This document shows positions 35,518 through 44,310 of a stretch of DNA of 64,000 nucleotides, in pieces (the first letter of the stretch is position 1; the number at the start of each line of letters is the position of its first letter). The position numbers and the translations under genes were made by a program. The notes below the pieces were generated by a model. It worked only from the letters and a program-made list of their open reading frames with translations. It was not told the DNA's origin and ran no database searches. The stretch is from Pigmentibacter ruber (GTDB lineage: Bacteria > Bdellovibrionota_B > Oligoflexia > Silvanigrellales > Silvanigrellaceae): contig NZ_WSSC01000003.1 of assembly GCF_009792895.1 (NCBI RefSeq), positions 186,001 through 250,000 on the forward strand, written 5' to 3'.

Positions 35518-37068
35518 ATGGTCGCTAAGCAACTAGTTATAAATAGCACCTCTTACGAAACGCGCGTTGCGCTGATAGAAGGAGGTCAAGTATCGGAATA
35601 TTACATAGAAAGAAGTCGAGATAGGGGAATTGTAGGAGGAATTTATAAGGGTAAAATCATAAGAGTTTTACCTGGTATGCAAAGCTGTTTTGTTGATATT
35701 GGCCTTGAAAGGGCTGCGTTTTTATATGGCGGAGATATTAAGCCTGAAGGCTCCTATGAGCTACCAGAAGGTTTTGATGAAGAGGGAAAAGGTCTTCATT
35801 CACAGAGTGAAGAAGACGAAAACTCAGAAGCTAGCTTTCAAAAAACTATAGCAAAAAATTATAAAATTTCTGATCTTGTTAAAGAAGGTCAGGAAATATT
35901 AGTGCAAGTTGCTAAAGATGCCATAAGTACAAAAGGCGCTCGTGTTACAACTTATCTAAGTTTACCTGGTAGATATGTTGTACTCATGCCTAGTATTAAC
36001 CATATTGGTGTAAGTAGGAGAATCCAAAGTGAAGATGAGCGAACAAGATTGCGGACAATTGTTCAAAAAATAAAACCCGAAGGCGCAGGAATTATAGTAA
36101 GAACTGCAAGTGAAAATGTACCAGATGAAAAAATAATTGCTGATATAGATTTTCTTGTTAAGCTTTGGGATTCTTTAAAGACTAAAAGTTTAAAATCTAA
36201 ATCGCCTTGTTTAGTTCATGAAGATCTTGATTTAGTTTTTCGTGCAACTAGAGATTTAATTTCCCGTGATTTAGATAGAATTGTTATTGATGATAAAAAA
36301 AGATATGAAGATCTGGTCAGATTTTTAAATAGATTTAGTGTAAAATTAGGAGCTCAAGTTCAGTTATACCAAGGCGATACCCAAATATTTGACGCTTTTG
36401 GTATAGAACAAGAAGTATCTAGAGCCCTTGGCTCAAAAGTCTGGTTAAAATCAGGTGGGTATTTAATCATCGAGCAAACAGAAGCTTTAACTGCTATTGA
36501 TGTAAATACGGGAAGATATGTAGGGAATAAATCTTTAGGTGACACAATAGTTAAAACAAATCTTGAAGCAGTAAAAGAAATAGTTCAACAATTGCGATTA
36601 AGAAATATTGGTGGAATTATAATACTTGATTTTATTGATATGGATAGAAGTGATGATAGAGATAAGGTTTTTTTGGCATTAATTGAAGAATTAAAAAAAG
36701 ATAAAGCTAAAACTACAGTACTAAGAATCTCTGAAATGGGTTTAGTACAGATGACAAGAAAACGTACTGAGGAAAGCTTGTTACAAAAAATGACTGTTGA
36801 TTGTCCATATTGTGATGGAAATGGTCATGTTAAAAGTCCTGCAACTATTTCCTGTGAAGTTATAAGAGAATTATTAAGAGAGTTTTCACGCTCAAATAAT
36901 GAAGGGTTTGTTGTTAAAGCTCATGCTCAAGTTGCTGATAGATTACTAGAAGAAGACAAAATATTTTTAGATGAATTAAAAGTAAAATATAGCAAGAAAA
37001 TTGTAGTGAAGTCTTTTGTAGATTACCATATTGAACATTTTGAAATCGCGCCAATGCGGTTTGAATAA
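35518..37068 (+). CDS. rng: Ribonuclease G/E family endoribonuclease
   Basis: A 516-residue single-strand RNA endonuclease, acting in rRNA 5' end maturation and mRNA decay. The S1 RNA-binding domain opens with GIVGGIYKGKIIRVLPGMQSCFVDIG and is interrupted by an acidic insert (about 80-108). The catalytic core has LTAIDVNTGRYVG and IIILDFIDMDRSDD with the metal-binding aspartates, and the zinc link CPYCDGNGHV. It ends soon after the catalytic region, with no degradosome tail, so it resembles RNase G rather than full RNase E. Confidence 0.93.
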   Translation: MVAKQLVINSTSYETRVALIEGGQVSEYYIERSRDRGIVGGIYKGKIIRVLPGMQSCFVDIGLERAAFLYGGDIKPEGSYELPEGFDEEGKGLHSQSEEDENSEASFQKTIAKNYKISDLVKEGQEILVQVAKDAISTKGARVTTYLSLPGRYVVLMPSINHIGVSRRIQSEDERTRLRTIVQKIKPEGAGIIVRTASENVPDEKIIADIDFLVKLWDSLKTKSLKSKSPCLVHEDLDLVFRATRDLISRDLDRIVIDDKKRYEDLVRFLNRFSVKLGAQVQLYQGDTQIFDAFGIEQEVSRALGSKVWLKSGGYLIIEQTEALTAIDVNTGRYVGNKSLGDTIVKTNLEAVKEIVQQLRLRNIGGIIILDFIDMDRSDDRDKVFLALIEELKKDKAKTTVLRISEMGLVQMTRKRTEESLLQKMTVDCPYCDGNGHVKSPATISCEVIRELLREFSRSNNEGFVVKAHAQVADRLLEEDKIFLDELKVKYSKKIVVKSFVDYHIEHFEIAPMRFE

Positions 37069-37093
37069 AATTTGAAGAAAAGATATTAGATTT

Positions 37094-37405
37094 TTAATGA
37101 CCAACACAATTTGGAGAATTATTTGTCCTATTATTCTTTTTCTTCCATTCAGCTTCTGTTAAAGTGTGTAAAGAACAAGCTTTAATTAAGGTAAACTCTT
37201 CTTTTAATAACTCATTTATCATTCTGTGACGATTTAATAGAGATTTATTTTCAAACTCGTTAGATACAATTTCAATTTTAAAATGAGTTTCTGAACCTTT
37301 TGGAACACTATGCTTATAGCTTTCATTTATTACATTAATAGATATACTTTGAATATTTTCTTTTAATTTCAATTCAATTTTTTGCTGAATGTTCATAATG
37401 TACAT
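37094..37405 (-). CDS. BolA family protein
   Basis: A 103-residue protein with the BolA fold: KHSVPKGSETHFKIEIVSNEF, then the helix-turn-helix-like LLNRHRMINELLKEE, and IKACSLHTLTEAEW near the end. Two starts are possible (MYIMNIQQ at 37405 or MNIQQ at 37396); neither has a clear ribosome-binding site. BolA proteins work with monothiol glutaredoxins in iron-sulfur trafficking and influence cell shape. A C-terminal NCVGH tail holds a Cys-His pair. It is convergent with rng. Confidence 0.88.
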   Translation of the reverse strand: MYIMNIQQKIELKLKENIQSISINVINESYKHSVPKGSETHFKIEIVSNEFENKSLLNRHRMINELLKEEFTLIKACSLHTLTEAEWKKKNNRTNNSPNCVGH

Positions 37406-37424
37406 ATCTAATGAATTATTAAAA

Positions 37425-37508
37425 TGGTGCGGACGGAGAGACTCGAACTCTCACGCCTAGGGCACTGGCTTCTAAGACCAGCGTGTCTACCAATTTCACC
37501 ACATCCGC
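37425..37508 (-). tRNA. tRNA-Leu(UAG)
   Basis: An 84-nt gene read from 37508. The acceptor stem GCGGATG pairs with CGTCCGC, then discriminator A and CCA (37427-37425). The D loop is GTGAAATTGGTAGACAC, and a long variable arm (TGCCCTAGGCGT) is present. The anticodon loop CTTAGAA gives TAG at 37474-37472, so it reads CUA and related CUN codons. Confidence 0.97.
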
Positions 37509-37577
37509 TTGAAACTCTTCTGTAGCTGAGTTTTTTCAAGAGTTCAACTGGTTTGATAAGAAATCTTAAAAAAAATT

Positions 37578-38552
37578 TTAAATGCTGAAAAATTGGAAAG
37601 ATCTTTGTTTTTTGGTGAATGCTTTAGGGCTAGTTGTTAAATTTAGAATAGCAATCACTTCTGTGGTTTTATTAGGTGAAACGGTTATAATTAAAGAACT
37701 TAATCGCTCTAATACCATAAATAACCCAAGACCGGCACCAGCAGCTTCTTGTTGTAAACGAATCATTGCTTTTCTATCGCTTGCAAATAAGAATTTTAGA
37801 TATTTATAAACGGTTTGTTTGCTAAATGTCCCAAAAGAATCTCTTACTCCAATGGCAAGATAAGTCCCATCGAAGCTCCATTCAATTTGGACAGTTTCTT
37901 GCGGAAGAAGTGCTATTGGAACTCTTCTATCTACGTCTTGTAATTTAGGGTTTGCATCCCAAATTGCATTCATAAGCAACTCTTCTTGAACCTCTACACC
38001 AAACTGAGCGTAGGCGTCCGTAGGTCTGCCTAACACCTGAGAAAGGCCTTTGATAAATTCAAAGAGAGCATCTCTAAACCATTGTCTTTGATCTGAGTGA
38101 GATAAAACATATCTATGGACGTAGGCTCCATAAGATACACATTTATCCACTCCAAAATATTTTTTTTCTCTTATTTTTCTAATAGTACTCATAAGTTGCA
38201 GATGTGGAACATGCTCTTGATTGCAAGATAAAACATGTCCAAATAACATTAACCCATCACTATCAATTACTTTATCTTTAGTTTCCTCATCAACTAAAAG
38301 TAAATTTTCAATTCTTATCGATGGAATCAGTTCTTGTTCTTTGAGTTTTTTTTCGTCTATATGATCAGTTATGTACATAGTTTGTTTACAGCCGCTTTCG
38401 GCTAATTTTTTAATTTCGACAACCGTATCATTTTTGGTTGCAATAATAGGAGTGATTGCACAACTTCTAAAAAGTGCTACCAACTCGCTTCGATAGAGCT
38501 CGCTTTCAACATCAACTATTGCATCTAGATTTATGTTATCACTGTCTATCAT
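37578..38552 (-). CDS. GHKL-type ATPase, probable anti-sigma/partner-switch kinase
   Basis: A 324-residue protein. The C-terminal part (about 180-305) has the GHKL ATP-binding boxes: N-box QEELLMNAIWDANP (Glu190, Asn195), G1 VRDSFGTFS (Asp238) and G2 GAGAGLGLFMV (271-280), as in RsbW/SpoIIAB-type serine kinases. No phospho-accepting His domain is seen. The N-terminal ~150 residues resemble a receiver-like or sensor fold (VALFRSCAITPIIATKND, TMYITDHID) but are not assigned. It follows the STAS gene by only 12 bp, which suggests the two proteins interact in partner switching. The target sigma factor is not in the window. Confidence 0.75.
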   Translation of the reverse strand: MIDSDNINLDAIVDVESELYRSELVALFRSCAITPIIATKNDTVVEIKKLAESGCKQTMYITDHIDEKKLKEQELIPSIRIENLLLVDEETKDKVIDSDGLMLFGHVLSCNQEHVPHLQLMSTIRKIREKKYFGVDKCVSYGAYVHRYVLSHSDQRQWFRDALFEFIKGLSQVLGRPTDAYAQFGVEVQEELLMNAIWDANPKLQDVDRRVPIALLPQETVQIEWSFDGTYLAIGVRDSFGTFSKQTVYKYLKFLFASDRKAMIRLQQEAAGAGLGLFMVLERLSSLIITVSPNKTTEVIAILNLTTSPKAFTKKQRSFQFFSI

Positions 38553-38564
38553 ATAAGCCCTTGT

Positions 38565-39017
38565 TTATTTTGAATTTTCAATAAAGTAAAAATACGATTC
38601 AAAATCTACATCAGATTCTATGCTGCAACCTTCTTTATCGCATTTTGGTAACTCATATTCTAATTTTTTTCCTAGATTAAAATCTTTACCATTTTGCATT
38701 AAAAATACCTTTTGTTCACCGCAATTTTCACAGTAAGCAGGTATTTGAAAACTTTCTATTTTAGCATTATTTGAAAGAAATTCTTTAACCATATTAAATT
38801 GCATTACAACTGCTTGAGGACAATTAAAATAAACAGGTGAAATTTTTAATTTATTAATCCAAACTATCCATTCACGGACTCCACAGCTGTTTATAGTACG
38901 AATATTACCTAAATCAAATTTAACTACACCAGTAGGAAGTCCAAAATCTCCAAGATTACATGCTTCGGTGATGTCGCCAGACACATAGTATATGCCGTCT
39001 TTTAATTGAACATCCAC
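38565..39017 (-). CDS. STAS-domain protein with C-terminal zinc ribbon
   Basis: A 150-residue protein. The N-terminal part (about 1-90) has a STAS pattern: GDITEACNLGDFG, VVKFDLGNIRTINSCGVREWIVWINKL, where Ser44 in NSCG occupies the position phosphorylated in anti-anti-sigma factors. The C-terminal part has CENC (96, 99) and CDKEGC (126, 131), a likely zinc ribbon not found in classical SpoIIAA/RsbV. With the downstream GHKL ATPase it forms a compact putative partner-switching pair. Zinc binding and phosphorylation are inferences from motifs. Confidence 0.72.
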   Translation of the reverse strand: MDVQLKDGIYYVSGDITEACNLGDFGLPTGVVKFDLGNIRTINSCGVREWIVWINKLKISPVYFNCPQAVVMQFNMVKEFLSNNAKIESFQIPAYCENCGEQKVFLMQNGKDFNLGKKLEYELPKCDKEGCSIESDVDFESYFYFIENSK

Positions 39018-39045
39018 GTGTAACCTCCCGAGACATAAACATAAC

Positions 39046-40251
39046 TTACTTAATTAAATCTACAGTAAGCCTACCAATGTACCTTCTGTCGTTTACAGTA
39101 TCACCATTAACAGAAACATTTTCAGCATAAGTAGCAAACTCCAATCTGGCAAAAATGATGAAAATCGAAAATCCAGCAGTAAAGTTTTGATTTCCATAAC
39201 CCAAGCGAACCGAAAATGGAGCGTTTACACTTGATTGAGCTCCAAAACTCAATTCAAACCCGCCATGTATTTTATCTCGGTCATTTACTCTTTGATCATT
39301 AATTCTTTCTTCTTCAACCGAAAATATGGCACCGACAAATTTGCTAAAACTAGGATTAAGACTAAAACCAGCCTTAATATTCATTTTTTCAATTTCATCA
39401 TGAGAAGATGAATTACTAGCTTGATAGGTTGTATCCCCCACATCTAGAACAGATAACCCAATTTTAGGGGATAATTGGGATTTAAAAGGCATAATAATTC
39501 CTAGATCAAAAGCTGCCCCATTTGTGCTGTTGATATTTCTATCAGCTTGTGTTTTTGCTTGGGGAATTAATCCATTTTGATTGGCTTCAATGATGTTTGT
39601 TCTGGTTTCTCTTTGCATAACCCTGGAAGACACACCAAACAGAAAAGATTTAGCCAAAGGAAGACTAAAGCCAGTAACGAGACCTTCTTGATCCCTTCTA
39701 AATTCAGAAAACGTTCTGTCATAAGTCATCCCATTAGAAAATGCACTAGTTTGAGGTGAAGACAAAAAAGAAGTATATCCGCTTTCATAGGAATCAGCTA
39801 AAATTCCAAATTGAAAATAGCCGATAACAATAGTTGGAAAAATACTGGCTCTAGTAAAAATGATGTTATTTTTAGTTCCATCTTTCACTGAATTATCAAT
39901 TAAACTATAAGGATATTGGTAGTAATTGTAATTTTGATTTGTTAAACCATAAGTATATGAGTTGGTGGAATATGAAATATTTGGCAATGAAGTTATTTTT
40001 ACAACACCTTTCTGCATAGAGTTTATGGTACCTAAACCAGCAGGATTATCAAAAATTGAATTTTCATCATCAGCAACACCTACATTAGCCCCCCCCATTC
40101 CTAATGAACGACTGGATAGATAGTTAGGTATTGCTGGAATGATTACAGGAGAGTTACTATTACTTGGATAGCCAAAACTTGAATGAACTATTACAAAGAA
40201 AAAGAAAAAAAATTTTACTTTAGCGCTGATTTTAAGCAATATTTTCTCCAC
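39046..40251 (-). CDS. Outer-membrane beta-barrel protein, PorV/FadL-like
   Basis: A 401-residue protein with a hydrophobic signal segment (phenylalanine run at about 14-24, cleavage near SFG/YPSN). The mature start SRSLGMGGANVGVADDENSIFDNPAGLG is the signature of PorV/PorQ and FadL-type barrels, which begin with an Ala-rich N-terminal lid and an NPAG motif. Strand-like repeats follow through FSVRLGYGNQNFTAGFSIFI and RLTVDLIK at the end. Substrate is unknown. It is divergent from the transglycosylase gene. Confidence 0.83.
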   Translation of the reverse strand: MEKILLKISAKVKFFFFFFVIVHSSFGYPSNSNSPVIIPAIPNYLSSRSLGMGGANVGVADDENSIFDNPAGLGTINSMQKGVVKITSLPNISYSTNSYTYGLTNQNYNYYQYPYSLIDNSVKDGTKNNIIFTRASIFPTIVIGYFQFGILADSYESGYTSFLSSPQTSAFSNGMTYDRTFSEFRRDQEGLVTGFSLPLAKSFLFGVSSRVMQRETRTNIIEANQNGLIPQAKTQADRNINSTNGAAFDLGIIMPFKSQLSPKIGLSVLDVGDTTYQASNSSSHDEIEKMNIKAGFSLNPSFSKFVGAIFSVEEERINDQRVNDRDKIHGGFELSFGAQSSVNAPFSVRLGYGNQNFTAGFSIFIIFARLEFATYAENVSVNGDTVNDRRYIGRLTVDLIK

Positions 40252-40327
40252 TTTTATAAAAAATTTTGCTATATGTGTTCGGTGTTTTTTTAGCTCTATT
40301 TAGTTAACTTAGTTTTTGAGGCTTCAC

Positions 40328-40909
40328 GTGGTATTTGTTCCTGAATATTTTTCTTCTGTTCCAGAAGGACAAGCATTTCATTATGTAGCAAAAAAAAGAG
40401 AAATACCTTGCCACGTTCTTTTTCTAGCAGCGGCGGGTAAAGTAACGTCAAATAATCTTCCAGCAGATGAAAGGCTGCTAATGTTAAATTTTGCTAAAGC
40501 TGCCTGTAAAACTCAAAATCCTGATATTTTATGGCAAATTGCACATGTTGAATCAGCATTTAAAATTCGAATTGTAAATATTGCTGGGAAAAAAACTTTA
40601 ACTGGCGATCAAGCAAAAAAGTATTTAATGAATGGTATTTCAAAAAATTCGAACATTGATATTGGACCTCTACAAATTAATTGGCGGGCAAATGGTTCAA
40701 AATTTAAATTTGAACCTATTAATTTTTTAAATGGCGATTTTTCTGTTAATTTTTTATCTAATAATATTTTAAAGAATTATGTAAGTACTTGCGGAACAAA
40801 ATGGATAAATTGTTATCATTCATATGATAAATCTAGAGGAACTCAATATAGAGAAAAAATAGATTTATCAGGTGTAAAATTAAGAAAAATTTTGTTAACA
40901 TATTTATAG
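40328..40909 (+). CDS. Lytic transglycosylase-like (SLT-fold) protein
   Basis: A 193-residue protein. I place the start at GTG 40328 because GAGG lies 6 bases upstream; a TTG at 40316 is also in frame. The lysozyme-like core shows LWQIAHVESAFKI with catalytic Glu75, IDIGPLQINWRANG and a final NCYHSYDKSRG...YREKI, recalling IagB/VirB1-type specialised transglycosylases. There is no obvious signal peptide, which is odd for a peptidoglycan enzyme, though a moderately hydrophobic stretch (CHVLFLAAAG) lies at 28-37. It is convergent with the helicase gene (6-bp overlap). Confidence 0.78.
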   Translation: MVFVPEYFSSVPEGQAFHYVAKKREIPCHVLFLAAAGKVTSNNLPADERLLMLNFAKAACKTQNPDILWQIAHVESAFKIRIVNIAGKKTLTGDQAKKYLMNGISKNSNIDIGPLQINWRANGSKFKFEPINFLNGDFSVNFLSNNILKNYVSTCGTKWINCYHSYDKSRGTQYREKIDLSGVKLRKILLTYL

Positions 40910-43084
40910 TATTTTAAGAACTTCTTCTTTATTTAAAGTAAATTTTTCATTTTTAATTTGATTTAATTGAGCATTTGTTGAGTTATCTAATATTTGAGTT
41001 GCAGTTTGTATTTTATCTATTAGAGATTTTTTAATGTATTCATCAACAGTTTCTTGACCGATTAAATGAATTACTAAACATTTTTCAGAGTTTTGACCAA
41101 TTCTGTGGAAACGCGCTTGTGACTGAACATAGCTTCCTCCATCAAAATTTAAATCCATATAGATCATGGTATCTGCTTTCATTTTCCCATCTTTTGGTAA
41201 CAAAGTAAGACCTTCTTTGGCAGATTGGGGAGTGGCGATAAATAATCTGCAATCTGGATTATTTTGGAACTCTTCGACACTTCTTCCTCGTTCATGAACA
41301 GACATATCGCCAGTATGTGCTACTGCTCCCCAAGTTTCTTTATAAGTTTCTGTTAAGAAATCAACGTTTCCAACAAAGTGACTCCATAGAATAATTTTTT
41401 TTGTATCATCAGAAAATATATCAGACAGCATTTCATTTAGTTCATCAATTTTTGCATTTGAGCCTGTATAATTAGGGTCTATTAACATGGGATTAGATGC
41501 AATTTGTGAAAGTCTTAGTAACCTTACTACAATATTATTTGCTTGCATTGCATATTCTTCAGGACTCATATTTTCAATTTCATTTCTAACTGAATCACGC
41601 ATTTTTGCATAAATCGTCTTTTGTTCCGCTTTTAATTCAATGTTATAATCTTTGTAAATAATTGGTGGTAAATCTAGAACTTCATTTTTTAATCTTCTTA
41701 GACTTGTAGCTTGAATTCTTTTTCTTAATTCTTCTCCATTTCTAACACCAACAAATTTTTCAATTTTGATTTTTCTTCTCCCTTGATTTACTTCAAGGAT
41801 ATCAATATAGCAAAAAGTATTTTTAAAAGCAGGAAAACTTGAACCAAATGTTAAACCATTATCCATAACATAATATTGCGCAAATAAATCTATTGGTCTA
41901 TTTGCAATAGGAGTACCTGTGGCAATAACACAGCGTTTTGCACCATTTCTAATAAATTTTGCACTAATAGTTGTTTGAGCGGAAAGGTTTTTGATTCTTT
42001 GACTTTCATCAAAAATTATCATTCCTTCGCCAGCTTGTATCCATTCAGATAATGCATCTTTTTCAAGTCTAATACCTTCATAATGTATAATAAATATAGG
42101 ATTACTGCTTTGGATTAACTTTGTTCTTTGAGCTGGTGAACCTTCAATTACTGTATAAGGTATGCTGGTTGCTAATTTTATTTCATCTTGCCAAGTTTTC
42201 ACAAGAGATTTTGGAGCTACTATTAAACATCTGTCTATAGATTTATTTTGCAGCATCATAGCTACTGAGGAAGCTATTTGAAAGCTTTTTCCACAACCCA
42301 TTTCATCTAATAAAGCGCATGCTGGGTTTTGAATAAGAAATTCAATACCTGTAATTTGATGGGAATAAGGTTTTCTTTTAAAAGGAAACGAAGAAATTTG
42401 TTGTCTTATTTTTTGAAGATTTTCTAATTGTTCAGGTGAAATATTTTTTGAGCTTGTTGAACCAATCATAGCTTCGCTACCAAGACTCGTATTTACTTCA
42501 CCAGATAAATCAAATTCTTCAAACCAACTTTCTCTTAATATAAGCTTACCTAATTTGCTGGGTGCTATATTAGCATAATACTTAGTTTTAGTGAATTCTA
42601 ATATAGCATTATATGCATTATCTGTTAACTTAAATCCTTTACCTAGAATATCAAACAAATCATCAAAAGTACCGATAAAAAGTCGCCAAACTCTATTGTC
42701 AGGATCCCATTGTCTTTCATTTCTATCAAGACCTTTTATTCTATCAATTGTATTTTGATTATAATTAAAAGAAATTTGTAGATGTCCTTGTTCATCTAAA
42801 TCAACAATGGTGTTTGAATTAATATATTTTCCTTCTTCATTTATCTTTGCTAAATTTTTGTGAATTCTATCCACAAGCTTTTCTTGTAAAGGTGGTGCTA
42901 AATTAATTTTAACTTTTTTTAATGTTAAAGTTCCTATAATATCTTGTTTTTCAAATTTGGGTTGTTCTATTAATATTGGTTTAGCATCATCTTTTTTTTC
43001 ATTCATGATACCGAAAGCTAGACGAATAGGTCCTTTAGGGGGTTTTGGACGATAGGTATTCTTGTTATTGCTTTTATATGTCAT
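40904..43084 (-). CDS. SNF2-family helicase with HARP-like N-terminal domain
   Basis: A 726-residue protein from ATG 43084, chosen because GGAG lies 9 bases upstream; an ATG 39 bases earlier has no such site. Residues about 103-148 (ISFNYNQNTIDRIKGL, ERQWDPDNRVWRLFI) resemble the HARP motif of SMARCAL1-type annealing helicases. The motor has DEMGCGKS (260-267), DESQ (359-362), a TGTPIANRPIDLF motif and, in the second lobe, QSAKEGLTL and QARFHRIGQ. SNF2 proteins translocate on double-stranded DNA; a fork or repair role is plausible. No restriction or phage-defence partner gene is adjacent. Confidence 0.88.
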   Translation of the reverse strand: MTYKSNNKNTYRPKPPKGPIRLAFGIMNEKKDDAKPILIEQPKFEKQDIIGTLTLKKVKINLAPPLQEKLVDRIHKNLAKINEEGKYINSNTIVDLDEQGHLQISFNYNQNTIDRIKGLDRNERQWDPDNRVWRLFIGTFDDLFDILGKGFKLTDNAYNAILEFTKTKYYANIAPSKLGKLILRESWFEEFDLSGEVNTSLGSEAMIGSTSSKNISPEQLENLQKIRQQISSFPFKRKPYSHQITGIEFLIQNPACALLDEMGCGKSFQIASSVAMMLQNKSIDRCLIVAPKSLVKTWQDEIKLATSIPYTVIEGSPAQRTKLIQSSNPIFIIHYEGIRLEKDALSEWIQAGEGMIIFDESQRIKNLSAQTTISAKFIRNGAKRCVIATGTPIANRPIDLFAQYYVMDNGLTFGSSFPAFKNTFCYIDILEVNQGRRKIKIEKFVGVRNGEELRKRIQATSLRRLKNEVLDLPPIIYKDYNIELKAEQKTIYAKMRDSVRNEIENMSPEEYAMQANNIVVRLLRLSQIASNPMLIDPNYTGSNAKIDELNEMLSDIFSDDTKKIILWSHFVGNVDFLTETYKETWGAVAHTGDMSVHERGRSVEEFQNNPDCRLFIATPQSAKEGLTLLPKDGKMKADTMIYMDLNFDGGSYVQSQARFHRIGQNSEKCLVIHLIGQETVDEYIKKSLIDKIQTATQILDNSTNAQLNQIKNEKFTLNKEEVLKIL

Positions 43085-43284
43085 ACTTTTATTCTCCAAA
43101 ACAAATTTTATAACAGGCATCACAAAACCAAGCTATTTATATGCTTTTTTTAAAAAGGGTAAAACTCTTTTTTTGCGCATATGGACATTGTGAAAAGCTT
43201 TCTTTACATTACAAAATAGCACACGGTCATAAAAATTTGATGTGCTTTTTGTAAAAGGGCTTCTTGTCCCTTGGAGATTTAGTT

Positions 43285-43908
43285 ATGGATAAAATTGTTT
43301 GTGTTGGCAAGAATTACTTGGAACATGCAAAAGAATTAGGTGATGCGGTACCTGAAAAACCCGTCATTTTTCTAAAACCGAAAAGTATTTTAAGAGCTGC
43401 AGTTGATCATGAAGAGTTATCTTTGATCGTTCCGCAATCATCTAGCTCCCTGCATTTTGAGGCAGAGCTTGTTCTGCGGCTTGATAAAGGTGGATATCAG
43501 ATGGACCTCAAAGAAGCAGAAAAAGCTATTGGGGCTGTATCTGTTGGACTGGATATGACTTTGCGAGATATGCAAGCAAAACAAAAAAAGGATGGTCATC
43601 CTTGGACAACTAGTAAGGTTTTTCCCGATAGTGCTGTAGTAGGACCGTGGTTAAGAATTTCAGAGTTTCCTAATTACTTAGAAGAAAAGTTTACTTTTTC
43701 TTTAGATGATAAAGTGAAGCAAGAAGGATATGGTAAAAATATGCTTCTCTCACCTATAGAATGTGTATCATATATTAGTAAATTTTTTCCTTTAGTTGCT
43801 GGAGATTTAATTTTTACAGGAACTCCAGCAGGAGTTGGTCCTGTAGTCTCTGGACAACGAGGTGTGCTTAGTTTTGGTGCAATAAGATATTCCGTCATTT
43901 GGAACTAA
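43285..43908 (+). CDS. Fumarylacetoacetate hydrolase (FAHD1-like) family protein
   Basis: A 207-residue protein started at ATG 43285, which has GGAG 8 bases upstream and gives the family N-terminus KIVCVGKNYLEHAKELG. Metal-binding acids are in LHFEAELVLRL; other landmarks are VSVGLDMTLRDMQAKQKKDGHPWTTSKVFP and the end region GDLIFTGTPAGVGPV. Small members such as FAHD1 act as acylpyruvases or oxaloacetate decarboxylases/tautomerases. It lacks the N-terminal domain of true fumarylacetoacetase. A short AGGG/CCCT stem lies just before the ribosome-binding site. Confidence 0.9.
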   Translation: MDKIVCVGKNYLEHAKELGDAVPEKPVIFLKPKSILRAAVDHEELSLIVPQSSSSLHFEAELVLRLDKGGYQMDLKEAEKAIGAVSVGLDMTLRDMQAKQKKDGHPWTTSKVFPDSAVVGPWLRISEFPNYLEEKFTFSLDDKVKQEGYGKNMLLSPIECVSYISKFFPLVAGDLIFTGTPAGVGPVVSGQRGVLSFGAIRYSVIWN

Positions 43909-44048
43909 AATAAAATCTACAAGATAACCAATTAATGTAATTAAAAATTTATATTTAATTTGACTAAAAAAACATATTTTATTAAAATGCAATTACGTTT
44001 TTTTATTTTTCTGATAATTAATTTGAATTTTCTGATTAAGGATGAAAG

Positions 44049-44303
44049 ATGATAAAAAACATTTTTTATATCATTTTTTTTAGTCTAAGTAACTTACCAT
44101 TAAGTTATAATATGAATAATTCAGGATTTTTTTTCTTGGAAAATACTATAAATGTTAACAAGATGCATTCTTTTTTATATGAGCACCAACAATGTTTAAA
44201 TTTTAATTTTTGTAATGAAATAGATTTTATAAAGCATTTTATTGTAAATAAAAAACTTGATGAAGAATATGAACATGAAAAGTTAATTCTAGAATTACTT
44301 TAG
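44049..44303 (+). CDS. Small hypothetical exported protein
   Basis: An 84-residue frame preceded by AAGGATGAAAG a few bases before the ATG. The first ~20 residues (MIKNIFYIIFFSLSNLPLSY) are hydrophobic and could be a signal peptide; the rest is polar with two cysteines (QQCLNFNFC). No family is recognised. Codon use is the same AT-rich style as its surroundings, so it may be spurious, but the RBS and leader support a real gene. It is convergent with the adenosyltransferase gene, 7 bp apart. Confidence 0.45.
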   Translation: MIKNIFYIIFFSLSNLPLSYNMNNSGFFFLENTINVNKMHSFLYEHQQCLNFNFCNEIDFIKHFIVNKKLDEEYEHEKLILELL

Positions 44304-44310
44304 ATTTTAA

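Noticed and set aside
37512-37533. AAACTC/GAGTTT hairpin followed by T residues on the plus strand
   Set aside because: No plus-strand gene ends there; neighbouring tRNA-Leu and the ATPase gene are on the minus strand, so it has no clear unit to terminate.
43285-43908. FAH-family gene as the last step of tyrosine breakdown together with the dioxygenase at 1-759
   Set aside because: The protein is the short FAHD1 type without the N-terminal domain of fumarylacetoacetase, and the genes are 42 kb apart.
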